DNA from: Serinus canaria
Taxonomy: Eukaryota > Chordata > Aves > Passeriformes > Fringillidae
Length of the DNA stretch: 64,000 bases
NCBI RefSeq assembly: GCF_022539315.1
Contig: NC_066333.1
Span: 3,100,001 to 3,164,000, forward strand
Reading direction: 5' to 3'
The notes under the pieces are model-generated. The model was not told the DNA's origin. It saw nothing but the letters and a program-made list of their open reading frames with translations, and ran no database searches. Both the position numbers and the translations under genes were made by a program. Below, piece after piece: positions 15,301 to 26,516 of the stretch. Every line of letters starts with the position of its first letter. The first letter of the stretch is position 1.

Positions 15301-18300
15301 CACACAGCACTAAGCACACTGCTCGGTGACTGCCCACAACTGTGAGAGGAAAAATTTCAAAGAAACCAGGAAAGCACATGACTTGGACATGCCTGAGGTA
15401 CTACACCAGTCCCTGTTTTAACATCCCATGTTTCTATTGATGCTCCCCCCACCCCTACTCCTGCACTAGCCACGCAGCTCAGTCATCCCCACGATGCAGG
15501 GATATTCCCTTTTGGAGGGATGAGAAATGCTGTCTGAAACCTCCAGTTTTGTCACCCTCTCCCACACTGGTAGATTTCAAATCCAACCAGAAAAGAATTA
15601 CACTTTCTGTGATGGAATCTACAACTATCACTGCTCTTGAAGAAGGTACAAGATTTAGAGCTTCATAAAACACTAATACATTCAATGTAATTTATTACCT
15701 ATTTAAGGCACACATAATGTGCCTGATTTCCAGAAGCAGAGCATTGTACTGTTCAGCAGTGCTTCCAAAAGAATTAGTATCTACCAAAACCAGCACTCTA
15801 TCCCTCTGCATACACAACAGGGAGATGACACAGATTGCTGGGGAGGCACCTCAGAAAGGACTGAGAGGGGCCACCCCTTTTCTCATGGAGAATACCCATC
15901 AGGAAAGGAGCTCTGCTGAGCCTGGGTAGTGCTGTGGGCATGAACCAAACCATGCACACAGCTGCAAATGTGGACCAGTAAAAGGAACATTCCCAGGTGT
16001 GAATTTTGTTCTTTTAACAAACTGTGATTTAGGGATCTGCTCTCATCACCAGAAGAGCATTGAAAGAGGCTGCATCACTGGAAGGGTAACAAGTCATCCA
16101 GGAAGTTGCCAAAGAATTGAATGGTCACTTTGACACAGGATGATCCAAAATCCTGGAGCCAGTGGGAGCAGCAGAGCCAACTGCAGCATGTAGAAGCCCT
16201 TGGAAAAGCTGGATGTTAACAGCCAGCATCCTCTGCCACAGCATCTGTGCATATGACAGATGTGTGAGGCTGGTTTGCATCTTTTATTTAATTTTTTTAA
16301 AACATGGTCTCATAGTTGCTTGGGTTTTTTTCTTCTAGAAAGTTTTATTGGAAGAAACCTCAAGGCTACAAGACCCTAAATCCATGATTACATTTTAAAG
16401 TCAAATCATATAAAGAAACCCAAATCAAACAAACCACACCTCCTAATTTTACATTTGCATGTCCTGTTTGTTCTAGGCCCAGAAGAGGAACCATAAGCAC
16501 TTATTGTTTTGTTAAACAAAGTTCCAATAAGCTTTGGCAGCCTTTACTATCTTTATTGCTCCTTTCTAGATGTGTAATATCATATACCAATATAAATAAA
16601 AGCAGACGATGAATACACTCTCCCAGAGATGGCAGAAACCAGGAACACTGGCCAAGCCCCATCTCCCTTGGCTAGAGGGACTCTAAAAACAAAGCCCCAC
16701 CTCCTGCCCCTGCCCCTGCAGTGCTAAACAGTGCTAACCTTAGTTTTATGTGTAACCTGTGCCTCTGTTTCTCAAACCAGTTACCCCAGCTGCAGTGCTG
16801 GTTAGCACTGCAGCTGGGGTAACTGGTTTGAGAAACAGAGGCACAGGTTACACATAAAACAGGCCTCAATCAAATACTTTCACACCCCAGGCTCTAATTA
16901 GAGAGTTTTGCAATGGGTGGTGGTTTTTTTTAATTCCCTCATGGTTATAATTTTACCTCTACAGGCTGCCCAGGCTGAAGTTTATATGAGATTATTAACA
17001 GACACTTCAGCACAGAACTAAGGGCTGTCCAAGTGACTTAGGATGTCTACAGCAGGAATGAAGGAATACTGTGCTCCTGCCCTAATTAACCATCCCTCAC
17101 AAAGGCCTTAGCACTGCTGCAAGTCCCCTTAATGTCCCAGTAGCTGGTCCAGTCTGTTTCCCCTGCAAAGCCCATGAGAGTCACCACAGGTACCCACCTG
17201 CACAGCAACCACTGCTACTGACCTCAGCCTTTATACACCATTATGACATTTCACTTTTGAGAGCAGCACTTTATCAGAAGCATTTCCTGGAGCTTCTGTT
17301 CCTTTTTTTAGACCACATCAGCAATACTAAGCAGAGAAAGAGGAATCAGAAGCAGGGAAACCAGAAATATTTGTAACATTCACAAGAAGCCTGAGATATC
17401 CTAGTGAAGCAGGCAACAGGGAAAAATCCATGTTTCCTGCCACCTCAGGATGGCCATTTGGAACTACACAGTCCTAACAGCACCATGAGGACACCATGAC
17501 AGCAAACACCACCTATGTACAAGTTCTGCAGCATTAGGCAATCCCATGTGCTGCTCTTTGTGCTGAAAACGCAATTCCATGTGGCTTGGGATTAGACCCT
17601 CTGAGTGGAGCCAATTTGGGCAGTCCTGGACTGCTGGTGGTGCAGGAACCTTTAGTGCAGCTTGGCCCTAACAAACCCAGAGAAGCTGCTTGCTCCTTCC
17701 CATCCAAGCAGGACTGGAGATAGCCACAGGCAGCAGTTCTGAGTTTTGTAAGGACATGTTGCTTCTCAGAGACACTCAGCAATGCCTCCAAACATAATTC
17801 AACTTTTCCCTAATCTCCTCCTCGCTGAAAGCAAAGACCATGGTCCTGTATCTTTTCAGAGCTCTCAGAGCTGGACAGTCAAACCCAAACCCTGGGATAA
17901 ATTCAGCACCTATCCCATCCAGCAGGCTACACGCTTTCTTAGATGCAATCTAGTGGCTCAGGTGTTTAAAAATATAAAAACTTATTCACCTTTCAGAGGC
18001 CTTAATTTCTTTTTTGACCTTTCATAAACTGTGACAAGTATCAAGCATTTTAGGGAGCCAGGCTCATTAAAACACAAAATGTGAGAGGACAAGATGAGAG
18101 AAATTAATTACTGTTTTGTTTTGAAGAAAACCACGTGCTCAGAGAGGAGTAATTTTATGAGCTGCAACCCTCAGCCCTCTTTCCCAAGTCCTCAGTGCCA
18201 CAGGTTTGTCACAGTGTGCTTCTTCCATTGCTCCCACCAGCATTCCTAGCTGACAGCTCCCCACTACAGTGGCTGGTCACCTGTGACAGAGCCACGCTAG

Positions 18301-20379
18301 GAAAGTTTGTCCCAAAACAGTCAAGGGAAACTCTCTGCTTAGGAGGAAGAGATTTTATTTTCTAGCACTGTGAGCAACAACTGACAGCCACCCACCATTT
18401 TCATATCCACCCCAAGCTTTTCTCAGCATCACAAATACCCCCACAAAGGCTGCCAGAATAACCAACAAGAAAAATGTTCATCAAGCCCAAATTAAAACTG
18501 TGAGCAGCTGCCTCACTGTCACACAAAGATTTACATGCATGAAGAACCCAGTCCCTCAACAAACCCCAGCACAGGGCCAGCACTGGCTGCCAAATGGCTT
18601 TGTTTGCTTTACACCTTTACCTGCAGGAGTTTACAAAGGAGTTTTCATTCAGAAGCTGCACTCATTTTACATCAGTCACCTACAGAATCTATTTAACTAG
18701 CAGGGAAGTAAACACTTTCCAGCGTTTCACCTGTGCCTTATCAATATGATTAACTACTAGGCAGTGTGAGTAATTCTTTCACTGAAGCAAAAGGGCTATG
18801 GATAGAAACTGCAGAAACTCTGTGAAGCCAATTTGACAGCCACAGCCAGAGCCACACTGGTATAACCATGCTCCTTTCAGCAGCAGGGTGGCTCCCCAGT
18901 CAACTTTACACCAGTTGACTAAGGGGGACCTTCAGCAGCACAATAAATCACTTAGACTATCTGATATTTTTATTGCAATGACAGTAAGATTTCTCCATCT
19001 GCTCTGCTGTGCTCAAGGGACTCACCATATCCCAATGAGTTACTGCATGCCTACTATGGGGTATATTTAATTGTGCTTCTGCCCTGTCACATACAGTCAT
19101 AGCCAGGTTACATGAGCACAAGCTCAAGGGAAACAGCAAAATGCACAGGACAGCCAGGCACAGCTCTGTCTGAGGACAGCTGCCAGCTGAGCTAGTTCAG
19201 CAGGAGTGCATTACTTCTGGAGCTTGGACATCACGAGTGAAACCTACTTTGCATCAATATGAAAAGTAAGTTTTACATGGATTTTAACACTAGTAATTAC
19301 TCTGGTAAAAAACCACAACCATACTTCAGATAAGGCTGAAAGTAACTTTTCTTCCCAAAGGTAGAGAAGCCAGCCTGTCTGAAAGCACATCACATTCAAG
19401 TGCAAGGAATCCACATTTAAACTATACCTGGTATTCGGAGAACCTTTCTGCCACGGGAGTGGAAACTCGCCAGCCCACAAAACATAAACACGGGAGATAA
19501 TGGGGCTCATTAGCTTTTAGCTGTCGGATGTTGGCTGTTGTTCTATCCACATCTACTTCCTTCCCCAGGCAGTTGTGGCACCTGCCTCACTCCAGTCTGA
19601 CCGCTCGGAGCTCTCAGCAGGTGCAGCTGCGGAGCCAGAGCTGGCAGTCAGGCGCTCCCCACTGCCATGCCGGGCACCTCAGTGCATCCCAGGAAGGGCA
19701 GAGAAGCTTCCCGGCACAGCTCTTCCCAAGGACACTGCAAGCAAACACGTGCTGAACCCATCTAAGGATTAGCCCCTCTCACGTTTTACGTTTTCATTCA
19801 CCTCAGAAGAAATTGACATTGTTTGTACATTTTAGGGTGCTATTTACACATCCTCTCCACCACAATAAAAACAGAAACTCACCAGTAAAAAGCAACTTTG
19901 TCCCCAAGCTTCTTCTCATTGACATTTCTGTCCAGGAGGTTGTAGCAGATGTTGGTGGTCGCTCCTTTCATCCACTCGATGAAGATCTTCCCCTTGGTCA
20001 CATCGAAGTTGTACTTCAGGAAGGGTCCCGTGTGCTGACGCTTCCAGAAGAACTCTTTAGCGATGTCCCCCCAAAATTCTGCAAAGGCAACGGGCACCGG
20101 AGCCCGTGAGCGGGAAACAGGGATGAGGGAACGGGGGGACACGAGGGGCACCCCCGAGCACCCCACACACGGGGGTTCGCGGAGGGCTCCCCGCGCTCCC
20201 CACAGCCCCCGGAGGGCCCGGGCAGCCGCCGCCCCGCCGCGCCGGCCCCGCTCACCGTGCGGCTCCTCCACGGAGCGCTGGTACAGCCGCTGGTAGTGGG
20301 GCAGCGAGGGGACGTGGGCTGCGGGCAGCAGCTCGGGCCGCGGCCGGTAGAGCCGGGCCTGCTCCCCCGGCAGCACCAT
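265..20379 (-). CDS. ACSS2: Acetyl-CoA synthetase 2, cytoplasmic/nuclear (5' seven coding exons; gene runs off the window)
   Basis: The enzyme ligates acetate to CoA using ATP (acetyl-adenylate intermediate), supplying cytosolic and nuclear acetyl-CoA for lipid synthesis and histone acetylation. Seven exons join in frame (20379-20256, 20078-19883, 3161-3070, 2592-2489, 2207-2135, 1348-1273, 379-265) into 260 codons that follow human ACSS2 closely. The N-terminal acetyl-CoA-synthetase domain (about residues 35-95) includes [33 protein letters not shown] and [11 protein letters not shown]. The start of the AMP-binding domain follows ([52 protein letters not shown]). All junctions have GT donors and AG acceptors. 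The ATG at 20379 has a good context (G at -3, G at +4). The frame stays open upstream to about 20559, so a longer N-terminus is not excluded. The catalytic P-loop and C-terminal domain lie beyond position 1. No frameshift or stop was seen. Confidence 0.95.
380..1272 (-). other. ACSS2 intron 6
   Basis: This 893-bp intron is bounded by AG at 381-380 and GT at 1272-1271. I see no repeat or coding signal inside it. Confidence 0.85.
1273..1348 (-). CDS. ACSS2: ACSS2 coding exon 6
   Basis: The exon encodes [20 protein letters not shown] then QKCIDK. The donor GTAAGT begins at 1272. Confidence 0.95.
1349..2134 (-). other. ACSS2 intron 5
   Basis: This 786-bp intron has no recognisable element. The neighbouring intron 4 (2208-2488) is also plain. 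Confidence 0.85.
2135..2207 (-). CDS. ACSS2: ACSS2 coding exon 5
   Basis: The exon encodes [20 protein letters not shown] then LITA. It joins exons 4 and 6 without a frame change. Confidence 0.95.
2489..2592 (-). CDS. ACSS2: ACSS2 coding exon 4
   Basis: The exon encodes [20 protein letters not shown] then [15 protein letters not shown], the start of the AMP-binding fold. The acceptor is at 2594-2593 and the donor GTAGG begins at 2488. Confidence 0.95.
2593..3069 (-). other. ACSS2 intron 3
   Basis: This 477-bp intron contains a small imperfect inverted repeat near 2708-2735 (agcttcagctgcaattatagctgaagc region). No other feature was seen. Confidence 0.8.
3070..3161 (-). CDS. ACSS2: ACSS2 coding exon 3
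   Basis: The exon encodes [20 protein letters not shown] then [10 protein letters not shown]. It restores the tryptophan codon split with exon 2, confirming the join across 16.7 kb. Confidence 0.95.
6695..6942 (+). mobile_element. CR1 LINE 3'-end fragment
   Basis: The segment has the typical avian CR1 tail: AGGAAGAAATTCTTCCC, then a GCCCAGAGAAGCTG block, a GGTGTCCCTGCCCATGGCA block, and the end AAGGTCCCTTCCAACCCAAC. It is 5' truncated, as most CR1 copies are. It is oriented opposite to ACSS2. Confidence 0.9.
8481..8736 (+). mobile_element. CR1 LINE 3'-end fragment
   Basis: The copy has the same block order as the copy at 6.7 kb, including GGAAGAAATTCTTCCCTGTG, GTGCCCAGAGAAGCTGTGGC and TCTCTTCCAACCCAAACCAT, ending in the CR1 tail ATTCTGTGATTG. 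It is 5' truncated. Confidence 0.92.
9031..9095 (+). mobile_element. Short CR1 3'-tail remnant
   Basis: Only the extreme CR1 tail is recognisable (AATGATCTCAAAGGTCTTTT followed by AATTCTGTGA). It is diverged. Confidence 0.6.
12168..12312 (-). mobile_element. CR1 LINE 3'-end fragment (reverse orientation)
   Basis: On the plus strand this reads as the reverse complement of a CR1 end: GGTCTGGGTTGGAAGAGACC, then GACACCTTCCACTAGACCAG and CTGTCCAACCTGGCCTTGA. Confidence 0.88.
13194..13240. repeat. Perfect 17-bp inverted repeat with 13-base loop
   Basis: The arm CTCTAGATTCAGCATGA (13194-13210) is exactly complementary to TCATGCTGAATCTAGAG (13224-13240). The 13-base loop is AT-rich. It lies in ACSS2 intron 2. 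No gene for a small RNA was identified. Confidence 0.9.
16743..16860. repeat. Long perfect palindrome (57-bp arms, 4-base spacer)
   Basis: Positions 16743-16799 and 16804-16860 are perfectly complementary over 57 bp, separated only by GGTT. The flanks are not symmetric (A at 16742 and A at 16861 do not pair). An 11-bp stretch just outside the left arm (16729-16739, CAGTGCTAACC) is also the reverse complement of the centre (16800-16810), a microhomology typical of template switching. A fold-back sequencing or assembly artefact would look the same. Confidence 0.92.
19883..20078 (-). CDS. ACSS2: ACSS2 coding exon 2
   Basis: The exon encodes [13 protein letters not shown] through [10 protein letters not shown], the conserved N-terminal acyl-CoA-synthetase domain. 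The acceptor AG is at 20080-20079 and the donor GTGAGT begins at 19882. Intron 1 is only 177 bp. Confidence 0.95.
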
Positions 20380-20510
20380 GGCGAGGCACCGGGGCTGTGC
20401 GCGGGCGGGGGCCGCCCAGCCCCGCTCCGCCGCCGCGCCGAGCCGGGGGCGGGCACGGCGGGCACGGCCCGCCCTCACGGCGGAGCGGGGCGGCGGCCAT
20501 ATTCCTGAGC
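20090..20510 (-). promoter_or_regulatory. ACSS2: ACSS2 GC-rich promoter / CpG island
   Basis: A dense block of CpG and G/C runs surrounds exon 1 and extends about 130 bp upstream of the ATG. It includes GC boxes (GGGCGGGGG near 20404, GGGGGCGGG near 20446). I see no TATA box. This fits a CpG-island housekeeping promoter; the transcription start cannot be placed. Confidence 0.7.
20256..20379 (-). CDS. ACSS2: ACSS2 coding exon 1
   Basis: This exon holds the start codon (20377-20379) and 41 codons plus one base, ending in SVEEPH. The donor GT is at 20255-20254. The N-terminus is shorter than in human ACSS2; the conserved part begins at AAHVPSL. Confidence 0.9.
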
Positions 20511-20529
20511 CTGTGCTGGTGTCACCATG

Positions 20530-21240
20530 ACTCTGGTGTCTCGGTGTCCGTGCTGTCACCCTCCCAGCAGTGTCCTTGTGTCAGTGGTGTCCCTCTGTCA
20601 GCCGTGTTTGCCTTGTCCTGTCAGCGGTGTCCTCCTGTCAGCCGCGTCCTTTTTTCGGTACTGTCCCGTGTCAGTGGTGACACCCTGTCAGCCGTGTCCC
20701 CTGTGTTAGTGGTGTCCCCTGTGTCAGTGGTGACCCCCTATCAGCCAAGTCTCCCCACAGCTATGTACCCTGCCCACCGTGTCCCCTCTGTCACCAGTGT
20801 GTCCCTCTCCAGTGGTGTTCTGTCAGTCGTTGGCCTTCTGTCAGTGGTGTCCCCCTGTCGGCCAGGTGGGACATCCCCACGACCAGCGGTGGCCCTTGTC
20901 AGCAGTGACTCCTGTCAGTGGTGTCCCTGACAGCCACGTCCTGCTGTCAGTGGTGTCCTCTGTCAGTGGTGTCCCCCTAACAGCCATATCCCCAAGACCA
21001 GCGGTGTCCCCTGTCAGCGGTATCCCCCTGACAGCCATGTCCCACTGTCAGTAGTGACCCCTGTCAGCCCACAGCCCCCTGACAGCCATGTCCCGCTGTC
21101 AGTAGTGTCCCCTATCCGCCCACAGCCCCCTGACAGCCATGTCCCACTGTCAGTAGTGTCCCCTATCAGCCCACAGACCCCATCCTGCACCATCAGCCCT
21201 GTCCTCATTTAACAACCCTGCCCTGTCAGCCATTTCTCCC
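20530..21240. repeat. Degenerate minisatellite just upstream of ACSS2
   Basis: Variants of CTGTCAGTGGTGTCCCC, about 15-17 bp, recur irregularly. Near 21020-21180 a higher-order unit of about 58 bp repeats roughly three times (CCCCCTGACAGCCATGTCCC followed by a CTGTCAGTAGTG block). Short open frames across it are by-products of the repeat. Confidence 0.88.
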
Positions 21241-24200
21241 TCGCCAGCAGGAGTTGTGTCCCCTCTGTGCCAGTCCCTGCCGCTTTGCCAGGCAGAGGGA
21301 TTGAGATCCACGAGATCCATGAGATCCTCCTTCACCAGCCCCAGCGCAGGCCAGCAGGTATGGCCATGCTCCATGCCTTGTCCCCATGCAGAAAACAACT
21401 TTCCTGTGGATCCACAACGTTCCACTTCTCCACCGAGTTGTGTGTGCACAGCGAGCTGTGGCAGTTCCCTGAGCACCTTCTACCTGCAAAAACTTTGTAC
21501 AGATCTCCTGAGGTAGTGAGAAATTAAGCATTTTTTTTCATTGTTTTTCACCAAGAAGGCAGACAAATGCTGGAACAGGAGGCCAAAGTAGGAGCAGGGT
21601 CACAGTCCTTAGACACAGACAAAATTCAAGATAAGCCCCTGAGTAGCCATGCCCATTGGAGCAGGAGGCTGTAGCTGGGGTCCCCCAAGGACCAACGTGA
21701 TTCCAAGAGTCTGGTCTCAGCAGGAGCTGCCTGTGGTTGTACCTCCTGCAGCAGATCACTTGTCATCCCAATCCTTAACATTCCCTGCATTGAGCCAAAC
21801 TGCCCCAACAGCATTGCCTGCCTCTATGACATTGCCTGCCAAGAAGATATTTCTTAGGAAGGCTGCCAAAACCTCAAATTCCTTTTCTCCACTGGAGAAC
21901 TCACCCCTTGGAGCAAAGCACTGCCATGCCCAGGCAGCCACCTGCCCTGGGAATTTTGTGCTGGTTTGGGCCAGGGCCAAGGAGCACTCAAAAGATTAAA
22001 GTGCAAAACTTAAGCTGGCACAGTGTCAGTGGGCAGGTACAGCCTACTCTAGTATCCCTGGGTTTTCCCAAGTGCTTTTGTGCACTCCCTGGGAGTGTTG
22101 CCCTGATCTAGACTGGAGAAGGCACAAGCCTGTGGACTGGTGAGCATTGTCTGCCACTCCAAGCAATGTTCTCATCAGCAAAGAGGCCAGAAACAGTTCT
22201 ACAGACAAAAAAAGCAGCAGCACTGGTGTGTATTTTTCATTAAGGATGTTCTCTAGTTTTGAAGGGCTGTGCTGCAGCTCCCTGCTCGGGTGTCAGTTTG
22301 CTGCCTGCCCATGCTGCTTCAGGGCAAAGGTTCTTCTGTGACCCCATGTGGGAGGACACAGCTGGTTTACTCCGAGGTGAAACCCAGGAGTAGTTCAGGT
22401 GATACCTCACTCCATGGGCTGTGTCCTATGGGCAGTATCACTCCAGAGATATTCTCTACATGCCTCCAACATGAGCTCAGCAAGATTTACATCCCAAACC
22501 TGTCAGCCACCCTCACACCATGCTGTAGCCCATGCAACAAAATTTGCTCAACCATGTAATATAAAATCCCTGTCCTGGAAAGCTACAGTGTGGCCTCATA
22601 TTATTGATTTCATTGTTTTTAACCATAAAAATAAAAATTAAAAAAAAAATCACAGGAACATCAGTGTGCAGGGTCTCAATCTCTGTCACATGGATGAAGG
22701 TGAAGTCTCCAGCACAAGTCCAATGCCCAGTTTTAGCCCATTCCTTTTTGGACTTTCAGCCTGGGATCAGCAGTTTCTGACCCCAGGCCTCTGTGGATAA
22801 CCCAGTAAGGATACAGCCAAATCTTACAAGATATTTCCCTTGACCAGTCAGCAGTATCATTACCTCCAAGATCCCAATTACAAAAGGTGGGGTTTTTTTT
22901 AAGAAAAAGTCATTTTGGCTCTGCAGCTTGGGTCCTTAGACAGGGGTGTTTTTGAAGCTCCTCAGGAGCTATGGGAATTGCACTCCAGCACTCCCCTTGG
23001 ATTGATGGTCTGGGAATGGCTCCATGATTTCTGGATACACTTGGCATATCATTTAACCCCAGCTGGAAACCACTCTGATCCTCTCCTGAGAAGTGGGACA
23101 AACCCTGCACCTCTAATGTCCTTCACTAGACACCTCAAGCTGATAATTTTCTGTTATGAGCTGCCAACCTTCAGTTCCAGCAGCCTGTGTCCCAGGGATT
23201 TTGCATTTACCAGCTGCTTTCTAACAAGCCCTCTGTCCCCTTAAGTGCCAGGAAAGGGGCTGTCCTTCACCCCACTGCTGGGAAAGGGCTTTGTTGCTCT
23301 CTTTGTCACAGAACAGTGTCCCAGAGCCAGTGAAGAGGTGCTTTGCAGATCTGGGAGGTGCACTCTGCTTCCCTTCTCATTGGCCTTTTGCTTTCAGTGA
23401 TTTGGCCAGCTGAAATCCCCCACCAGCCTCAGTGACAGCATGATTTCCGTCCAGCAACTGTTGCCTGTGTGTGTAGGGCATTGTGAGCCATGAGGCTGGG
23501 GCAACACCATGTCCCACGAGCACCACAGCTGTCATTCATCCAACATTGTCCAGCTTGGGCTGCTGCAGCCAGGGAATTTTGTTATTGTGCTGCAGCTGTC
23601 CACAGCTGTGGCCCAGGAAGCTGCCTGATGGGGAGAGGGTGCATCTCCTCTCAGAAAGCACCTGCAAAGCAGAAAATTCCAAATAGCCTCCTATTGTTTT
23701 TCCCAGCTCTCTCATGTTCCAATAGTTCTCCAAGCAGCTGCATACAGGGTTGTGAACCACAGAGGTGGTACCATCAGTCAGACCCCCATGGCGCAGACAC
23801 AGCCCTCCTCAGCTTTTCATTTCAGTGTCTCACAGCTGGAAAACCACAGAATCATGGAATGCTTTGGGTTGGAAGGGAAGTTGAACCTCATCTCATTCCA
23901 ACCCCCTGCCGTGTGCAGGGACACCTTCTTTTAGGCCAGCTTGTTCCAGGCCCCGTCCAACCTGGCCTTGAACGCTTTGTGGATGTGCCCAGGCTTCCCT
24001 TGGTGATTTTACCGGATCTAGGAAAGGGCCTCCTGCTGTGTGACCATACTTTGCTGCTCCAGTTCCTCCACCTCAGGGCAGTTTGCATCCAGTTGGGCTC
24101 CTGCCCTGGGGGCTGGTGTGTGCTGGAGCTGGATGCTGCAGGATTTGCTCTGAGCTTGCCTCCCAGCTCTCCTAACTCACTAGGCAGTCCTGGAAAATCA

Positions 24201-26484
24201 GCTGCATGTTAGATTCTTTATTACCTTTTCCTGTAAAGGAATAAAAGTACTTAAAGTGTATATGTCAATGAAACTACTTAAAATGTATATGTTAATGTAT
24301 ATTAAGGTCTCTTGAAGAGACTCAAGAGGGTCAAAAAAATATACTGGTCAGGGTATGTGGTATCTTGCTCATACTCTGGAAACTTGGGATACTCTGGAAA
24401 CAGCCTCTCTAGTGCAGCACCCACAGCAGCTTAGCAGCTGTGCTGGGACCCTTCACTGCATCTTCCCTGACATGAAAGATCTCAGTCCTGGAGATGCTGG
24501 GGGTGGGGGAAAGAAACTGGAAAGTGTGAACTGGTTTGTACACCTCAGACCTCCTCATCCTGGTGGGGTGAGCAGGAGGTTGCTGTGCAACCCACAGCAG
24601 TGGAGGAAGGAACCCAGAAAGTCACAGAGGAGTCTGAGCTACCCCAAGGCTCCAGTGTGATGGCTGAGCCTCATGGGCTCGTCTAGAGGAGGACAGCAAG
24701 CCACCTCCTCTCCCACTGCCTGTCCATTCCTCCCAGAGCATCTCCTGGGCAGGGCAGCCTGGACCAGGGCCTTGTGAGGCAGATTCAGCAGCTTGGTGTA
24801 ACACCTGTCAGTGATGCTAATCAGAGAAGGCATCTTTTTATCATAGATCTTACTCTTGGTGAACTTATCACAACAAGTTTGTCCCTTGCATGGCCTGCCA
24901 GAGGTACTGGGAGTCTTTATCAGAATTTCCCAAAGTGGAAAGCGAAAGATTTCTTTAACCACAGGCAAGGGAAAAGAATCAAAGGGCAGAACAAAAGACC
25001 AAAGGATCTGGAAGGAATCACAAGTGACACCAGCAAAAACTCCTGGGACCTTCAGAGCAGGGGTGAGATGGAGTGGGAAGCACAGGAGATAGAGTGAGAG
25101 GATGTGACCAGGCTATGGATTTTCCTGCTGGGGCTTTCTGGGCTAATTTTCAGCACATGGCCAGGCTGTGCAGCCCTTCACTTGTACTGCATGAATCAGC
25201 ACTCAGCAGCAGCAGGGTTAAACGCCGGGTTGTTCTGTCTCCCCACTGAGGACACTCCCCCTTGTCGCTGGCTGCAGAGGAAATTTTAATCAGCACCGTG
25301 ATAAGAGCCCTTCAGTCCTGCTGGGAGTTATCAGCTCCTTTGTTTGTAAATGTAACTGCTCAATACCAATACACTTGGCTCTGGGTTCTGGCACTTTCCT
25401 GCTCTTCAGGCCTTTGGCTCAAGCTGCTCCCTCCCTCCAGCCGCCCCTTAATCAGGGTGTTAAAACAGCCCAGGTTGTGCTGAAAACAAGGATCAACCCT
25501 GAGCTGTTTCCTTTCTACCCCTGCTGTCACTGGGAGAGAGGGTTCTGAATTTGAGGTGGTTTTAAGCTTCAAGGAGAAGCTGATGAATATCAGAGCCTGG
25601 TAATTTAGCCCTCTGCCGAGTACAGACAATATATTCATAATCATTCTATATGGAGATGAGCTAGTAATGCAATCAGGCTTATAAATCAAACCCAGGAGAC
25701 ATGTTAGTGCTGTTTGCCTGAGCTTCTTGAGCAATCTATCCACATGAAAATGTCTGTCTGACTCTTAGTGGGGCCAATTAACTTATAAAGATGCTCTTTC
25801 CTCTCACAGTGGCTCATTTGTTTACTTGGGCTCTGCCAGCTGGTGCTATTTTCATTCTGGGAGAGGGTGCCTGGTCGGTAAGAGATTTGTTGGAAGCCTG
25901 GGCTGCAGAGGAAGGGAAACTGCCTCGGGAGAGGCAGTGCCTTCATCAGCAGCACAGCAAGGAAACTGGGGTTTAATAAACAGCTTCCCTGTGTGAGCTG
26001 TACCCAGGTTTCAGAGCGTCCTTTCACTGCCATAAACGTGGCTGCCTTCTTTTGTCCCTGTTATATTGAGCAGGGAGGGATAGGTGGAGCTCTGGTCATG
26101 CCCAGGGTGAGGCTGTGTGGACACAGGAGCACATCCCACACTCTGGCAGACTGGGAATCAGCCCCAGTGGGGCTGGGAGGGTGATGCCAGCACCCACCAA
26201 AGCAGCCCTGCTCTTGCTTGGCTTCCCTCTGGCTTGGCCACATCCCGTGCCACACCATGTGCTGGGAGCAGGATGGGATCTGCTTTGACTGAGCAGGATT
26301 TAAGGTGTGCTGGCAGCCAGGCAGAGCTGGGAGCAAAGGGACACAGCTGGAGTAGGGCCAGCACGGAGCTGAGGTCGGTGCTGACACCAGAGGGTGGTGT
26401 GGTCTCACGCTGGAAAGCCACCACTGGAGACACATCCCTGCTCTGGCACGTTTGTAAGGAGAGGACTTGGAGACAAGCTCACAT
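21241..26484. other. Intergenic region between ACSS2 promoter and MTCL2 3' end
   Basis: No exon was recognised. It contains one CR1 fragment (23.84-23.99 kb), an A-rich stretch with AATAAA-like words near 22,625-22,645 (plus strand), and a segment near 25.29-25.83 kb with GATA-like and forkhead-like motifs. The remainder appears to be unique sequence without clear signals. Confidence 0.7.
23843..23992 (-). mobile_element. CR1 LINE 3'-end fragment (reverse orientation)
   Basis: The reverse complement of a CR1 tail is visible: CACAGAATCATGGAATGCTT, GGTTGGAAGGGA, then CAGGGACACCTTCTTTTAG and CCGTCCAACCTGGCCTTGAA. Confidence 0.9.
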
Positions 26485-26510
26485 TCATTTTTTCATAGAG
26501 ATTTTTAATG

Positions 26511-26516
26511 TTTATT
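26511..26516 (-). terminator. Distal poly(A) signal, probably the long MTCL2 3' UTR end
   Basis: The minus strand reads AATAAA here. About 20-30 bases downstream is a GU-rich stretch (GTGAGCTTGTC). The AT-rich sequence before it (26,520-26,610) looks like a 3' UTR end. It lies 6.4 kb past the MTCL2 stop, and no other minus-strand gene was recognised between them, so it may end a long MTCL2 isoform. It could instead end an unrecognised non-coding transcript. Confidence 0.5.

Larger units (their letters stand above)
3162..19882 (-). other. ACSS2 intron 2 (16.7 kb)
   Basis: This large intron separates exons 2 and 3. The split tryptophan codon proves the join. It contains four CR1 fragments, a 17-bp-arm hairpin (13194-13240), a 57-bp-arm palindrome (16743-16860) and an A-run near 9609-9624. 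A 22-bp unit repeated about twice lies near 7620-7665. No convincing exon of another gene was seen; open frames inside are short and lack family resemblance. Confidence 0.85.

Noticed and set aside
22615..22650. Plus-strand poly(A) signal and tail of a processed pseudogene or lncRNA
   Set aside because: A-rich words are present, but no coding remnant, target-site duplication or splice pattern was seen upstream.
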